Shown: positions 1-8,392, counted from the stretch's first letter. The stretch: DNA of 64,000 nt from PALSA-612 sp963791225 (GCA_963791225.1 CAWBRV010000003.1:806001-870000), one strand, 5' to 3'. The notes: generated by a model not told the origin, from the sequence alone. Numbers and translations are program-made.

Positions 1-160
1 TTACCTCTGCATCGAGCCCCAGGGCCTGCCAGGCGCCTTCGATGTCGAGGTTCGTCTCGCTGGCGGCGGCGACGACCGCGATCCGGTTCGCGCCGAAGCG
101 CCGGGAGGTCGAGAACGCACCCCTGCCGGCCCCGACGAGCGTCTGGGCATCGCGGATCAT
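1..160 (-). CDS. Partial gene, possible RimK/ATP-grasp-type ligase N-terminus
   Basis: The minus strand is open from an ATG at 160 to the window edge, giving about 53 residues and no stop. The readable part includes NRIAVVAAASETNLDIEGAW followed by QALGLDAEV. A short beta strand followed by a T-N-x-x-I helix and a G-L-D-A-E turn resembles the first Rossmann-like lobe of RimK-type ATP-grasp ligases. The match is from memory of the family and the catalytic part lies outside the window. The gene lies just past the terminator hairpin at 229-270, so it probably has its own promoter. Family assignment is weak; that this is coding is more secure than what it encodes. Confidence 0.45.
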   Translation of the reverse strand, partial: MIRDAQTLVGAGRGAFSTSRRFGANRIAVVAAASETNLDIEGAWQALGLDAEV

Positions 161-228
161 GAGCAGCCTCGGCCCGAGCGTACGCCGCCCGGTCGTGACG
201 ATGTGGGCTCCGACTCGTGACGATCAGG

Positions 229-270
229 GTCTACCGGGCCCGGCCGCAAGCACGGCCGGGCCCGGTAGAC
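229..270 (-). terminator. Perfect 18-bp hairpin terminator of the Ig-repeat gene
   Basis: The left arm GTCTACCGGGCCCGGCCG (229-246) and the right arm (253-270) are perfectly complementary around a 6-nt loop, CAAGCA. It lies 8 nt past the stop of the minus-strand gene at 278-1369. No U-tract follows on the minus strand, as is common for actinobacterial hairpin terminators. Confidence 0.75.
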
Positions 271-277
271 AATTTGA

Positions 278-1369
278 CTACGGCGACTTCGTCGCGACCT
301 GGACGAGCCGGCCGCCGGAGACTCCGGCCAGCGTCGGGTCGCCCTGACGGTAGCCCTTCACGTAGAACTGGACGCTGTAGCCGGTCTTGATCGGGAAGTT
401 CGACTTGGGCTGGATCGTGTAGACGACGATGCCGTTCGAGTCGGTCTGCGCCGCGTCGGGCGTCGATGTGACGACCGGCGTCGAGACGATCGAGACGAAC
501 GCGCCCTTGACCAGCTTGCCCTTGTTGTCCTTGATCTTGATCGTGACCCGGATCGACTGGCTCGTCGAGGTGACCGGGTTCGGCGAGAACGACACCGTGT
601 CGACGACCAGCCGGTCGCCGGCCACGAGGGAGCTCACCGGTACGGAGCTGCCGCCGCCGCCTCCGCCACCGCCGCCGCTCTCGCTGACGATCGCGGTCGG
701 ATTGGACAGGCCAGGGGTCTGGCCGGCGCTGTTCTTGGCGATGACCTTGACCCTGATCCTCTTGCCGACGTCACCGGCGGCGACCGTGTAGGTGTTGCCG
801 GTCGCGCCGTTGCCCGGGCACGAGGAGAGGTTGCTCGTGCAGCTCTGCCACTTGAAGGTGTACGAGATCGGCTGCGTTCCCACCCATGTCCCGGTCGTCG
901 CCGTCAGCGTCTTGCCCACGACTGCCTGCCCGGAGATTGCCGGCGGCACCGTCACGCTCGGGGCGTTCGGGTTGGCCGGAACCACGGCCGTCGCGTTCGC
1001 GCGGGCGGTCGTAGAGTCATTCCCGTTCGTTGCCGTGACGTCGAGCCGGATCGTGTGCTTCGCGTCGGCCGACACGACCGTGTACTTGCCTCCCGTCGCA
1101 TTCGCGATCTTCTGACAGGACTCTCCGTTGTCGTTGCAGCGCAGCCACTGACTGGCGTAGCTGTTTCCGGTTTCCGGAGTCCACTTACCCTTGTTGCCAG
1201 TCAGCACGGTGCCGACCTTGATCGGATACACGTACGTGATCGACGGCTCCTTCGTGTTGCTCGGCTTCTCCTGGCTCCGTCCGGTCGCCGTCGACGCCGC
1301 GACGAGCACGGCGACGGCGCCGAGGGCGACGGCAGCCGCCGGCAGCACGATCCTGGGCGTGCGAAGCAT
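278..1369 (-). CDS. Secreted protein with two Ig-like repeats and a glycine linker
   Basis: 363 residues, extracytoplasmic. Residues 1-33 form a signal peptide (short basic start, then a long Ala/Val core). Two repeats of about 90 residues follow (about 45-130 and 138-230). Each has a G-x-LT...GTW opening, a W-x-x-C strand, a second Cys that could pair with it, and an AxxG/TxD..IR...T/A-x-N-S end, as in the cell-surface Ig-like repeats common in Thermoleophilia. A run of nine glycines (about 232-240) then leads to a separate beta-rich C-terminal domain of about 110 residues with a V-x-I-x-I-K-D-N-K-G-K pattern like invasin/Big-type Ig domains. No anchor or sortase signal is visible. The start is set by the RBS GAGGAGG ahead of the ATG. 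Its ligand is unknown; a surface or adhesive role is a guess. Confidence 0.85.
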   Translation of the reverse strand: MLRTPRIVLPAAAVALGAVAVLVAASTATGRSQEKPSNTKEPSITYVYPIKVGTVLTGNKGKWTPETGNSYASQWLRCNDNGESCQKIANATGGKYTVVSADAKHTIRLDVTATNGNDSTTARANATAVVPANPNAPSVTVPPAISGQAVVGKTLTATTGTWVGTQPISYTFKWQSCTSNLSSCPGNGATGNTYTVAAGDVGKRIRVKVIAKNSAGQTPGLSNPTAIVSESGGGGGGGGGSSVPVSSLVAGDRLVVDTVSFSPNPVTSTSQSIRVTIKIKDNKGKLVKGAFVSIVSTPVVTSTPDAAQTDSNGIVVYTIQPKSNFPIKTGYSVQFYVKGYRQGDPTLAGVSGGRLVQVATKSP

Positions 1370-1429
1370 GTTCGTACCTCCTCTGTCCGCTTGGCCCGGC
1401 CAGTGTCCGTGCGCATTTGCACCCCGGCA

Positions 1430-1446
1430 TCACCCATCAAGGACGA
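1430..1446. promoter_or_regulatory. Motif A inverted repeat upstream of the Ig-repeat gene
   Basis: TCACCC-ATCAA-GGACGA lies 61 bp upstream of the secreted protein's start on the minus strand. It is one of eight copies of a TCRYCC-N5-GGRYGA type palindrome in promoter gaps between 1.4 and 13.7 kb. It is a putative operator and the cognate regulator is not known. Confidence 0.5.
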
Positions 1447-1465
1447 AAGGGTCGAGGAGCGGCAA

Positions 1466-1493
1466 GCGCCCCCGGGCCCTCACTCGGGGGCGC
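1466..1493 (-). terminator. Hairpin terminator of first LuxR gene
   Basis: GCGCCCCCG (1466-1474) pairs perfectly with CGGGGGCGC (1485-1493) around a 10-nt loop. It lies about 130 nt downstream of the stop of the LuxR gene ending at 1624. It also lies near the promoter of the next gene, so a regulatory hairpin cannot be excluded. Confidence 0.45.
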
Positions 1494-1623
1494 CCGCCTG
1501 GCAAGCGGCGAGGTCGCCGCGCCGTCGGTGGCCGCTACTGCGAGTAGCGACTCCGGCAAAGCATCGCGTGTCGCCCGAGCGGGGACCTCGTCCCGATGGG
1601 ATGAACGCGGCTGTTCGGGCTCT

Positions 1624-3897
1624 TTACAGAGGCCTGGTCGGTTCGAGCACGTCCGACGGCTCCATCATCCCGAGATCGATCGCACGCTGGATCGCCTCGC
1701 TTCGCGACGAGGCGCCGAGCTTCCGGTACGTGCAGATCGCTTGCGTCTTGACCGTGTTCCGGGAGACGTGGAGGTGGTCGGCGATCTCGCGGAACGTGAG
1801 ATGCGTGGTCAGGAGCGGCAGCAGTCGGCGTTCCGCCGGGGTCAGGTGCTCCCAGTCGCCGCCTTGCGGCCGTCGGCTCGCGAGCTCGAGGGCCAGCTCC
1901 TCCGCGTGGGCGGCGAGCACGCCGAGCTCAGGGTCCCGGGCAAGCGCGCTCTGGGCCTCGGCGAGGAGCGCGGCGGCGCCGTCGGCATCCGACAGGACGA
2001 GCCGCGCCCGCGCCGCCTCGATCCTCACCTGCGCGCCGAGCCACGGGAAAGCCCTGGACAGCGTGGGCAGCAGTTGCTCCATGCGCCGGAGGTCGTCGCG
2101 GGCCCGGACCCAGTTGCCGTGGTGCGCGGCCGCCGACGCGCTGGCGGCGTACGTGAGCGCGCTCGTCGCATAGTCGCAGAGGTGCGCGTCGCGGAGGGCC
2201 TCGCGCGCCTCGACGACGAGCATCTCGGCGGTCGCCCAGCGGTCGTCGGCGCCTGCCAGCAGCGATCGCTCCGCGAGCGCGAAGGCCGCCGCCTCCGTCG
2301 CGTTCGCCGCCGTCGCCGCGGCATGGGCACGGACGAGGATCCCGTCCGCAGCCTCGGCCTCCCCGGCGAGGACGTGGGCGACGCCGAGCAGGAGGAGCGC
2401 AGCGGGCCGCCACAGGCTCGCGTCCGCGAGTGCCGAGATGGAGAGCTCTGCATCCCGGCGCATCTGGTCGACGCCCGAGCGGCACATCGCCGCGCGCAGC
2501 ATCGCCGTCCAGGCGGTAACTGGGCTGCCGTCGGGCGTCGTCGTGTCGGCCGGGGCACGCTCGGCGACGGCGGCCCACCGCTCGGCCTTGTCCTCTCGCC
2601 CCTCGAGACCGTGGAAGAGCGCGCCGGTAGCGGCGAGCGCGGGGTGCCGCTCGAGCAGGACGTGGTCGACGAGCGCGAGCCAGCGATCGATCGTCGCCAG
2701 CCGTCCCGCGTAATAGAGGGGCAGGACGAACCGCTCGAGGAGCGAGGCGAAGCGATCCTGGTCGCCCGCGGCCCAGGCGTACTCGACCGCGCTCTCCGTG
2801 TCGCCGTGCTCCTCGCACCACGCGGAAGCTCGGGCGGCGAGCGTCTCGGCGAGTCCGGGCTCGGCACGGCTGAGCTCGGCCTCGAGCGCCTCCCGGAACA
2901 GTCTCTGGAACCGGTAGTCGAGCGGGCTCTCGTCGCCGCGCGGAATGAGGAAGAGATTCGTCCGCGCGAGGCGCTCGAGCCTGGCGGCAGAGCCCGACTG
3001 CTGGAGGACGGCGTCGCACAGCGGGCCCGACATCCGGTCGAGCACCGATGCGCGCACCATGAAGTCGACGTCGTCCTTGGGCAGGTAGGCGAGGTGCTCG
3101 GCGCGGACGTAGTCGCTCACGAAGCGGTCGGAGCCCCGGAACGCCGTCAACGGCCTGCGGTCGTCACGGGCCAGCGTGGCGAGCGCCGCCAGGTACACAC
3201 CGGCCGGCCAGCCCTCGGTGAGCGCGGCCACGCCGGCGACCTCGCCGTCGGACGCAGTCAGCCCCGTCCTCCGCAGCAGCAGGCCTGCCTCCTCCTCCGT
3301 CAGCCGGAGGTCGTCGATTCCGAGCTCGACGAGCCGCCCGCGTTTGCGGAGCCCGGCGAGCGGAAGCGCCGGCTGCGTCCGGCTCGCGATCACGAGACGG
3401 CCGTCCTGCGGCAGGTCGTCGACGAGACGGCGGACGATCTCGAGGCTCTTCGCGGCGGTGAGCAGGTGAAGGTCGTCGAGAATGAGCCCGAACGGGCCCG
3501 CGGCCTCGAGCGATCGCTGCAGGCGCGCACGGATCGTCGTGAGCGAGCTCCGCGGCCTGGCCAGCGCCTCCACGACCTGGCGCTCGCAGGCCCCGATCCT
3601 GTTGAGCGTGAGCGTCAGATAGGTGAGGAAGGTGACCGGGTCGTTGTCGCGTTCGTCGATGCTGAGCCAGGCGAACGGCCGCTGCCCGGGCCGCCGGTGA
3701 AGCTCGGCGAGCAGGCTCGTCTTCCCGTAGCCCGCCGGAGCCACGACCAGCGCGACGTCGGCAGGCGGGATCAGGCGGAGCCGGTTGACGAGCTCGGCGC
3801 GCTCGATCGTCCCGTCGCATAGGCGCGGCGGGGCGAGCCGGGACTCGATGATCGTGAACGGAGTCGGCCGCGACACCTCTGCGCCGGAGAACGCCAT
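1624..3897 (-). CDS. Large MalT-like LuxR family transcriptional regulator
   Basis: 757 residues, a cytoplasmic one-component regulator. An N-terminal STAND/AAA-type NTPase carries the P-loop APAGYGKTSLL (about residues 55-65) and a hydrophobic Walker B, LILDDLHLL. A long helical TPR-like middle follows, then a C-terminal LuxR helix-turn-helix (LTPAERRLLPLL through FREIADHLHVSRNTVKTQAI). This is the architecture of MalT, in which ATP plus an inducer drives oligomerisation and activation. The frame stays open far upstream into the neighbouring gene, so the start was set at the ATG at 3897 (MAFSGAEVSRPTPF). That leaves about 90 bp to the stop of a close paralogue, and motif A lies in that gap. 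The inducer is unknown. Confidence 0.85.
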   Translation of the reverse strand: MAFSGAEVSRPTPFTIIESRLAPPRLCDGTIERAELVNRLRLIPPADVALVVAPAGYGKTSLLAELHRRPGQRPFAWLSIDERDNDPVTFLTYLTLTLNRIGACERQVVEALARPRSSLTTIRARLQRSLEAAGPFGLILDDLHLLTAAKSLEIVRRLVDDLPQDGRLVIASRTQPALPLAGLRKRGRLVELGIDDLRLTEEEAGLLLRRTGLTASDGEVAGVAALTEGWPAGVYLAALATLARDDRRPLTAFRGSDRFVSDYVRAEHLAYLPKDDVDFMVRASVLDRMSGPLCDAVLQQSGSAARLERLARTNLFLIPRGDESPLDYRFQRLFREALEAELSRAEPGLAETLAARASAWCEEHGDTESAVEYAWAAGDQDRFASLLERFVLPLYYAGRLATIDRWLALVDHVLLERHPALAATGALFHGLEGREDKAERWAAVAERAPADTTTPDGSPVTAWTAMLRAAMCRSGVDQMRRDAELSISALADASLWRPAALLLLGVAHVLAGEAEAADGILVRAHAAATAANATEAAAFALAERSLLAGADDRWATAEMLVVEAREALRDAHLCDYATSALTYAASASAAAHHGNWVRARDDLRRMEQLLPTLSRAFPWLGAQVRIEAARARLVLSDADGAAALLAEAQSALARDPELGVLAAHAEELALELASRRPQGGDWEHLTPAERRLLPLLTTHLTFREIADHLHVSRNTVKTQAICTYRKLGASSRSEAIQRAIDLGMMEPSDVLEPTRPL

Positions 3898-3989
3898 CAG
3901 CTCACGGTTCCCTCTCCGGCCGCGGGCGCCGACGCTTCGCGCTCGGAATGGCCACGAGTCGATTGGACTCGACGCGGCCCGAGGCTGCA

Positions 3990-4006
3990 TCATCCCGTGA
4001 GGATGA
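3990..4006. promoter_or_regulatory. Motif A inverted repeat before first LuxR gene
   Basis: TCATCC-CGTGA-GGATGA has perfect 6-bp arms. It overlaps the stop codon of the upstream LuxR paralogue and lies 93 bp before the start of the downstream one, a typical distance for activator binding. Confidence 0.55.
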
Positions 4007-6146
4007 GGTTCGTCGAGTCCGCGGCGGACTCGATCAGCCCGAGATGGTGCGCGCGCTCGACCGCCTCGCTGCGGTTGGACGCGCCGAGCTTCCGGTAGAC
4101 GGAGATCGCCTGCGTCTTGACCGTGTTGCGGGAGAGGTAGAAGTACTGTGCGATCTCCCGGAAGGACAGGTGCGTCGCGAGCATGGGCAGCAGCTTGAGC
4201 TCGGCCCCGGTGAGGCTCGTCGCGCGCCCGTTCCCGGCCGCCGCCGGCCTTGCGCGGAGCTCGTCCTCGACCCCGTCGCGCTCGGCGCGGAGGACGCCGA
4301 GGTCCGGGCAGGCGGTGAGCAGTTCGTCGATCTCCCGCAGGATCCAACGTGCCGCGGCGGCGTCTCGCAGCGTCACGTAGGCGCGGGCAAGCTCGAGGCG
4401 GCACTGGACGGCGAGCCAGGGCAGGGCCCGGGTAAGGCCCCCTGAGAGGCGGCGCGCGTCGGCGAGCGCAGACGCGGCTTCCGGAATGTGGCCGTGGAGG
4501 AGTTGCGAGCGTGCCGAGACTGCCAGCGTCAGGGCGCAGGTTGGGTACGTGTGCAGGCCCCCTTCGACCATCGCCGCGAGCGCGAGCGCGAGCAGTCCGT
4601 CGGCCTCCGCGCGCTCTCCGCGCGCGTTGGCGAGCAGCGATCGCTCCGTGAGGGCGACGACTCGCGACTCGGTCGAGCCGCGGCGCTCCGCGGCTCGCGC
4701 AGCCCGGCTCAGGATCGCGTCGCCGTGTTCGGCATCTCCGAGCAGCGCATACGCGGAGCCCTGCAGCAACAGCCCGTACGGCCGCCAGCGATCGTCCGTG
4801 GGCAGCACGTCGAGAGCCGACTCGACGTCGGCGAGCATCGACTCGACACCGTTCTGGCACATGGCGGCGCGGACGAGAGCGACGCTCGAGGCGACGTCGT
4901 CCGCGCGCCGTCGTCGCGGCGATCTCGGTGCCGCCTTCGCCAGCCAGCGCTCGGCCTCCAGTGCGTTGCCGCGCTGTGCGTGGAGCCGCGCCGCCAGCGT
5001 TGCGAGGCGCGGGTGGTCAGCGAGCTCCGTCGCCTCGTCGAGGCCGGCGATCCAGGCGAGCAGGGCGGCGTCCCGGCCGTTGTTGTGCATCGGGATCGCG
5101 ACGGTGTCGAGGATGACCGCGACGCGGCCGACGTCACCGGCGGCGCGTGCATGGAGCAGGGCGCTCTCCGGATCGCCGCTCGCCTCGAGCCAGTCCGTGG
5201 CCCGTCGTTCGAGCAGGGGCACGAGCTCGGGCTCCTGCTCCCCCAACTCTGCCCGCAGCAGCTCCCGGAACGCGCCGTGCTGGCGGAACCACCCGCCGGT
5301 ACGGTCGAGCGGGACGAGCAGCAGGCTCGGTTCCAGTGACTCGAGCCAAAGCGCGGAGTCGCGGCGCTCGAGCAGGGCGTCGCAGAGCGGAGCCGAGAGC
5401 CGGTCGAGGATCGACGTCCGCCTGAGGAAGTCGCGCTCCTCACGCGTCAGCGCAGCGAGGACCGACTCGCGGAGGTCGTGCAGCGGCGAGTGGTCCCGCT
5501 CGCGAAGCGAGGTCGCTGCCGCGTCGACTCCCGCCGGCCAGCCCCCCAGCGTCCGCACGAGTCCGTCGACCCGGCCGTCGGCCATGGTCACGCCGTTCCT
5601 GCGGATCAGGAGCCGGGCCTCTCTCGTGGTGAGTGCGAGCTCCTTGCGGCCGAGTTCGAGCACCGCACCGCTCGCGCGCAGGCGAGGGATCGACGGGAGC
5701 GGCTCCTCATCGGCGGCGAGGGCGATCGTGGCGTCGGCGGGCAGGTGCCGGACGAGCATGGTGACCGTGGCTGCGGCAGCGGCGCTCAGGAGATGGGCGT
5801 CGTCGATCACGAGGACGAAGGGCTCGGCCGCGAGCGTGGCCGTGGCCGCCTCGATCCGAGCCACGAGCGTGGCGGCGTCGGTCTCGGGCGCGTCGAGGGT
5901 CAGGAACGCAAACGGGCGGCCGTCCCGCGCGGCCCACTGTGCGAGCAGCGTCGTCTTGCCGTAGCCGGCCGGAGCGACGACGCTCACGACGGGGAGCGAG
6001 CGTGCCGCCCGGAGACGGTTGACGAGCGCGGCCCGCGAGACGGTGGCAGAACCGGGCCCGGGCGTCGGACGTGGGCGCCGGCGCGAGTCGTCGCGCGGGC
6101 GGACCGCCGGTTTCGTCGGTTCGTAGGGAACAGCTCTAGAGGGCAT
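3990..6146 (-). CDS. Second MalT-like LuxR family regulator, tandem paralogue
   Basis: 718 residues, same architecture as the gene downstream of it. The P-loop APAGYGKTTLLAQW is at about residues 60-73 and Walker B is VLVIDDAHLL. A long helical repeat region follows, and the C-terminal LuxR HTH reads LTGAELKLLPML, then FREIAQYFYLSRNTVKTQAI. Compared with the neighbour the recognition region is nearly the same (SRNTVKTQAI.VYRKLGAS), so the two may share operator preference. The N-terminus has an Arg/Pro-rich stretch of about 35 residues. The start ATG at 6146 is preceded by GAAAGGAAG. The pair looks like a local duplication; the inducing ligand cannot be told. Confidence 0.85.
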   Translation of the reverse strand: MPSRAVPYEPTKPAVRPRDDSRRRPRPTPGPGSATVSRAALVNRLRAARSLPVVSVVAPAGYGKTTLLAQWAARDGRPFAFLTLDAPETDAATLVARIEAATATLAAEPFVLVIDDAHLLSAAAAATVTMLVRHLPADATIALAADEEPLPSIPRLRASGAVLELGRKELALTTREARLLIRRNGVTMADGRVDGLVRTLGGWPAGVDAAATSLRERDHSPLHDLRESVLAALTREERDFLRRTSILDRLSAPLCDALLERRDSALWLESLEPSLLLVPLDRTGGWFRQHGAFRELLRAELGEQEPELVPLLERRATDWLEASGDPESALLHARAAGDVGRVAVILDTVAIPMHNNGRDAALLAWIAGLDEATELADHPRLATLAARLHAQRGNALEAERWLAKAAPRSPRRRRADDVASSVALVRAAMCQNGVESMLADVESALDVLPTDDRWRPYGLLLQGSAYALLGDAEHGDAILSRAARAAERRGSTESRVVALTERSLLANARGERAEADGLLALALAAMVEGGLHTYPTCALTLAVSARSQLLHGHIPEAASALADARRLSGGLTRALPWLAVQCRLELARAYVTLRDAAAARWILREIDELLTACPDLGVLRAERDGVEDELRARPAAAGNGRATSLTGAELKLLPMLATHLSFREIAQYFYLSRNTVKTQAISVYRKLGASNRSEAVERAHHLGLIESAADSTNLILTG

Positions 6147-6227
6147 CGAGCTTCCTTTCGCGCCGAGCCGTTGTCGGCCCGGTGCCCTCGATTACTCACA
6201 CCCCTGCGGCCCACCGGCGTCAGCGCA

Positions 6228-6245
6228 TCACCCGATCCGGGGTGT
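6228..6245. promoter_or_regulatory. Motif A variant before second LuxR gene
   Basis: TCACCC-GATCCG-GGGTGT has a 6-nt rather than 5-nt spacer and one mismatch in the right arm. It lies 82 bp upstream of the LuxR start at 6146, inside a 282-bp divergent intergenic region that holds no gene. Confidence 0.45.
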
Positions 6246-6266
6246 CGGGCACCACCACACCGTCTT

Positions 6267-6281
6267 TGCGGGTTTCCCGCA
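6267..6281. promoter_or_regulatory. Motif B palindrome in divergent LuxR/PLDc_N region
   Basis: TGCGGGTTTCCCGCA is a palindrome identical to the core found at 34182-34196 and close to copies at 29.4, 32.7, 40.3 and 42.3 kb. Here it lies between divergent genes, 121 bp from the LuxR start and 148 bp from the small membrane protein, so the gene it serves is unclear. Confidence 0.45.
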
Positions 6282-6336
6282 GCCGGGGTTCGGCCTGCAC
6301 CACAGCCCCCGCCCGCGCCGGGGCGGCGCAGCGCGC

Positions 6337-6353
6337 TCATCCCGTTCGGATGA
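6337..6353. promoter_or_regulatory. Motif A inverted repeat before PLDc_N-like gene
   Basis: TCATCC-CGTTC-GGATGA has perfect arms and lies 76 bp upstream of the ATG at 6429. Confidence 0.55.
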
Positions 6354-6428
6354 CGCAAGGCGTGCTGCCGGGTTGGATGATGAGCACGTTCCTGTCCAAT
6401 CCGATCTCCGCAGGAGGTACCGGCGAAA

Positions 6429-6662
6429 ATGGCCGTTCTGGCTGACTATCCGTTCCTGAACATCATGTTGTCGATGCTCGTCTTCTTCGCCTGGGTCATC
6501 TTCATCTACCTGCTGATCCTGGTGCTCGCCGACAACTTCCGGCGGACAGACCACTCGGGATTGGCGAAGGCGGGGTGGACGATCTTCGTCATCTTCGTTC
6601 CGCTGATCGGCGTGCTCGTCTACATGATCGCCCGCCCCAGCGTGGACATGAACGTCGTCTAG
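6429..6662 (+). CDS. Small two-helix membrane protein, PLDc_N-like
   Basis: 77 residues, inner membrane. Helix one spans about 8-30 (LNIMLSMLVFFAWVIFIYLL), a short loop with NFRRTDHSG follows, and helix two spans about 46-66 (GWTIFVIFVPLIGVLVYMIA). The G-W-x-x-F/V...P-x-x-G-x-x-x-Y pattern of helix two is that of the PLDc_N domain (phospholipase D nuclease N-terminal), which occurs alone in many actinobacterial envelope-stress proteins. No catalytic HKD motif is present, so it is not an enzyme. RBS GGAGG lies 12 nt before the ATG. It sits alone, behind motif A, and converges with the response regulator at 6721. Confidence 0.75.
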   Translation: MAVLADYPFLNIMLSMLVFFAWVIFIYLLILVLADNFRRTDHSGLAKAGWTIFVIFVPLIGVLVYMIARPSVDMNVV

Positions 6663-6712
6663 CTAGCAGCGATCGCTCTCGGCAGGCTCGCCGTCGTGAT
6701 CGAGCGGCGGCG

Positions 6713-6729
6713 GGCCGCTGTCAGCGGCC
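6713..6729. terminator. Hairpin between convergent genes
   Basis: GGCCGCT-GTC-AGCGGCC is a perfect 7-bp stem. It overlaps the stop codon of the minus-strand response regulator and follows the PLDc_N-like gene by about 50 nt, so it may act for both. It has no U-tract. Confidence 0.4.
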
Positions 6730-7383
6730 GCGCAGGTACTCGAGCGTCGCCATGACGCGGCGACTGACATGCTCGGCGTCGCGCAGTTCGAGCTTGTCGA
6801 AGATCGAGTTGAGGTGACGCTCGATGGCACGCTTGCTGATCCCGAGCTTCTCGGCGATGACCGCGTTCGTGTCGCCGGTGGCGACGAGCGCGAGCACCTC
6901 GGTCTCGCGCGGCGTCAGGCGCTTCAGGTGGTCGTCGTCCGTCCGCTCCCAGCCCGCGAAGACCACGTCGAACACCGCAGGGTCGAGGTGGGTGCCCCCG
7001 GCTGCGACCTCCCGGAGGACGCGGACGAGCTCGGCGGCGTCCTCGACCCTGTCCTTGAGCACGTAGCCGCGGCCGGCGGCGCCTTCGGAGAAGAGCGCGC
7101 CCGCGTACACCGAGCTCGCATGCTGGCTGAGCACGACGAGGCCGACGTCCGGGTGGCTCTGTCGCAGCTCGCTCGCGAGCCTGATCGCCTCGTCGGTCTC
7201 GCTCGGAGGCATCCGGACGTCGGTGAGGACGACGTCCGGGCTCAGCCGGTCGACTGCGTCCCGCACCTCGTCGAGGTCGCCGCAGCTCGCGACCACCTCG
7301 AGCTCGGGATCGGACGAAAGGATCCGCTCGATACCTTCGCGAACGAGGAAGTTGTCCTCGCCGAGGACGACCCTGATCGTCAC
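6721..7383 (-). CDS. NarL/FixJ-type response regulator
   Basis: 220 residues. The receiver domain (about 1-125) has the acidic pair E-D at 9-10, phospho-acceptor Asp in VVLTDVRMP (about residue 55), T/S in VVLSQHAS and Lys in YVLKDR. The LuxR-type HTH (about 150-215) reads LTPRETEVLALVATGDTNAV with IAEKLGISKRAIERHLNSIF. The recognition helix has Arg-Ala-Ile-Glu rather than the more usual Thr-Val-Glu/Lys. No histidine kinase adjoins it. The GTG start overlaps the stop of a 41-residue frame upstream (GTGA), so translation is probably coupled. It lies in the motif A block and is one of three candidates to bind that motif. Confidence 0.88.
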   Translation of the reverse strand: MTIRVVLGEDNFLVREGIERILSSDPELEVVASCGDLDEVRDAVDRLSPDVVLTDVRMPPSETDEAIRLASELRQSHPDVGLVVLSQHASSVYAGALFSEGAAGRGYVLKDRVEDAAELVRVLREVAAGGTHLDPAVFDVVFAGWERTDDDHLKRLTPRETEVLALVATGDTNAVIAEKLGISKRAIERHLNSIFDKLELRDAEHVSRRVMATLEYLRGR

Positions 7384-7505
7384 CGTGCTGCCCCGATCTC
7401 GATCTGCGCGGCCGCGCCGGCTGCGAGGAGCAGGCCGACGAAAACGGGGCGCAACGGCGCCCCGCGGGTGACAGGCTCGTCGTTCGCGGCGAACAGGATG
7501 CGCAA
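7380..7505 (-). CDS. 41-residue leader-like ORF, possible histidine-kinase remnant
   Basis: A TTG at 7505 follows GGGAGGCAGGAG, a strong ribosome site only 2-3 nt away, and opens a 41-codon frame that ends in a GTGA overlap with the response regulator. The peptide begins LRILFAANDEP and holds one hydrophobic stretch (VFVGLLLAAGAAAQIEIG) like the first membrane helix of sensor kinases that pair with NarL regulators. It could be a coupling leader peptide or all that remains of a lost kinase gene. No known domain is recognised. Confidence 0.35.
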   Translation of the reverse strand: MRILFAANDEPVTRGAPLRPVFVGLLLAAGAAAQIEIGAAR

Positions 7506-7579
7506 TGCTCCTGCCTCCCTTTCTCTCGAGGGCCGAGAGCTCAGGTTCGAGGTGCTACACGCGGCAGCATAAATGCCCT

Positions 7580-7596
7580 TCACCCGTTCGGGGTGA
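7580..7596. promoter_or_regulatory. Motif A inverted repeat in divergent region
   Basis: TCACCC-GTTCG-GGGTGA has perfect arms. It lies 75 bp upstream of the minus-strand leader/response regulator unit and 25 bp before the first possible start of the ion channel, so it may serve either or both. Confidence 0.55.
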
Positions 7597-7620
7597 CGAT
7601 TCGGGTCTGCGGGCGGCTCG

Positions 7621-8391
7621 GTGACGACCCGCATCGAGCCGCGCCGACGCGCCGCATGCGCGAGACTCCCCTCCAGCGTGGCGCCCGAACAGGATTTGGC
7701 ACCGAGTACGAAGCGGCCGTTGGTGGGTGTGCTCCGCCGGAGGCGGGCGAGTCACAGCCACGGCGTCGTCCTCATCCTGATCTTCGTCTCGTTCGTGTTC
7801 GCCGCCACCGCTCCGGACGATGCGTGGACGGCGAGCGTGCTCGTCCTCATGCAGAGCATCACGCTGGTCGCGGCCTTCTGGACATCGGGGCGCGCCGGCT
7901 TGCACTCGTGGATCAGCCGCGGGTTCCTTGCCGTCGCGATTCTGGCCGCCATGGTCAACCTGGTCTGGGAGGGCGAGGCGCTCACCGCCTTCGTGGCGAT
8001 CCTCTCCGGGCTCCTGACCGTGGGGATCGTCTTCGTGATCGCCCTGAGCGTCATCGAGCAGACCGAGGTGAACGCCCAGTCGATCATCGGCGCCATCTGC
8101 ATCTACGTCCTGCTCGGGCTGATCTTCCTGTTCGTCTACGGGGTCGTCGCCGAGGTCGGCTCGGGTCCGTTCTTCGCCCAGGGCACCGACGGCACGAGAG
8201 CGCTGCGCACGTACTTCAGCTACGTCACGCTCGCGACACTCGGGTACGGCGATTACACGCCGGCGGGCAACTTCGGCCACACATGTGCCATCGTCGAGGC
8301 GCTACTCGGCCAGCTCTACCTCGTCACGGTCGTCGCGGTGCTCGTCGCCCGCATGGGGCAGCGGCGCGAGCGCCGGAGTGGGGCCGAGTAA
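7621..8391 (+). CDS. Two-pore-type/voltage-insensitive potassium channel protein
   Basis: Up to 256 residues; an inner-membrane ion channel. After a basic N-terminal tail of about 45 residues come four to six hydrophobic helices. The pore loop and K+ selectivity filter read SYVTLATLGYGDYTP (about 210-224), with the TxGYGD signature, and are followed by the last helix ending in RMGQRRERR. The N-terminal helices carry only isolated charges and no regular Arg-x-x-Arg voltage sensor. No RCK/TrkA-N domain follows, so cytoplasmic gating is not apparent. The GTG at 7621 gives the longest frame but has no clear RBS; an internal GTG near 7730 is as likely. Its place in the stress block suggests membrane-potential or K+ control under stress. 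Confidence 0.8.
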   Translation: MTTRIEPRRRAACARLPSSVAPEQDLAPSTKRPLVGVLRRRRASHSHGVVLILIFVSFVFAATAPDDAWTASVLVLMQSITLVAAFWTSGRAGLHSWISRGFLAVAILAAMVNLVWEGEALTAFVAILSGLLTVGIVFVIALSVIEQTEVNAQSIIGAICIYVLLGLIFLFVYGVVAEVGSGPFFAQGTDGTRALRTYFSYVTLATLGYGDYTPAGNFGHTCAIVEALLGQLYLVTVVAVLVARMGQRRERRSGAE

Positions 8392-8392
8392 G

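Noticed and set aside
1624..4860. One open frame of over 1000 codons joining the two LuxR regions
   Set aside because: The first 320 codons are the antiparallel or shifted frame of the upstream LuxR gene (Arg/Ala/Pro-rich, no fold). The true gene starts at ATG 3897.
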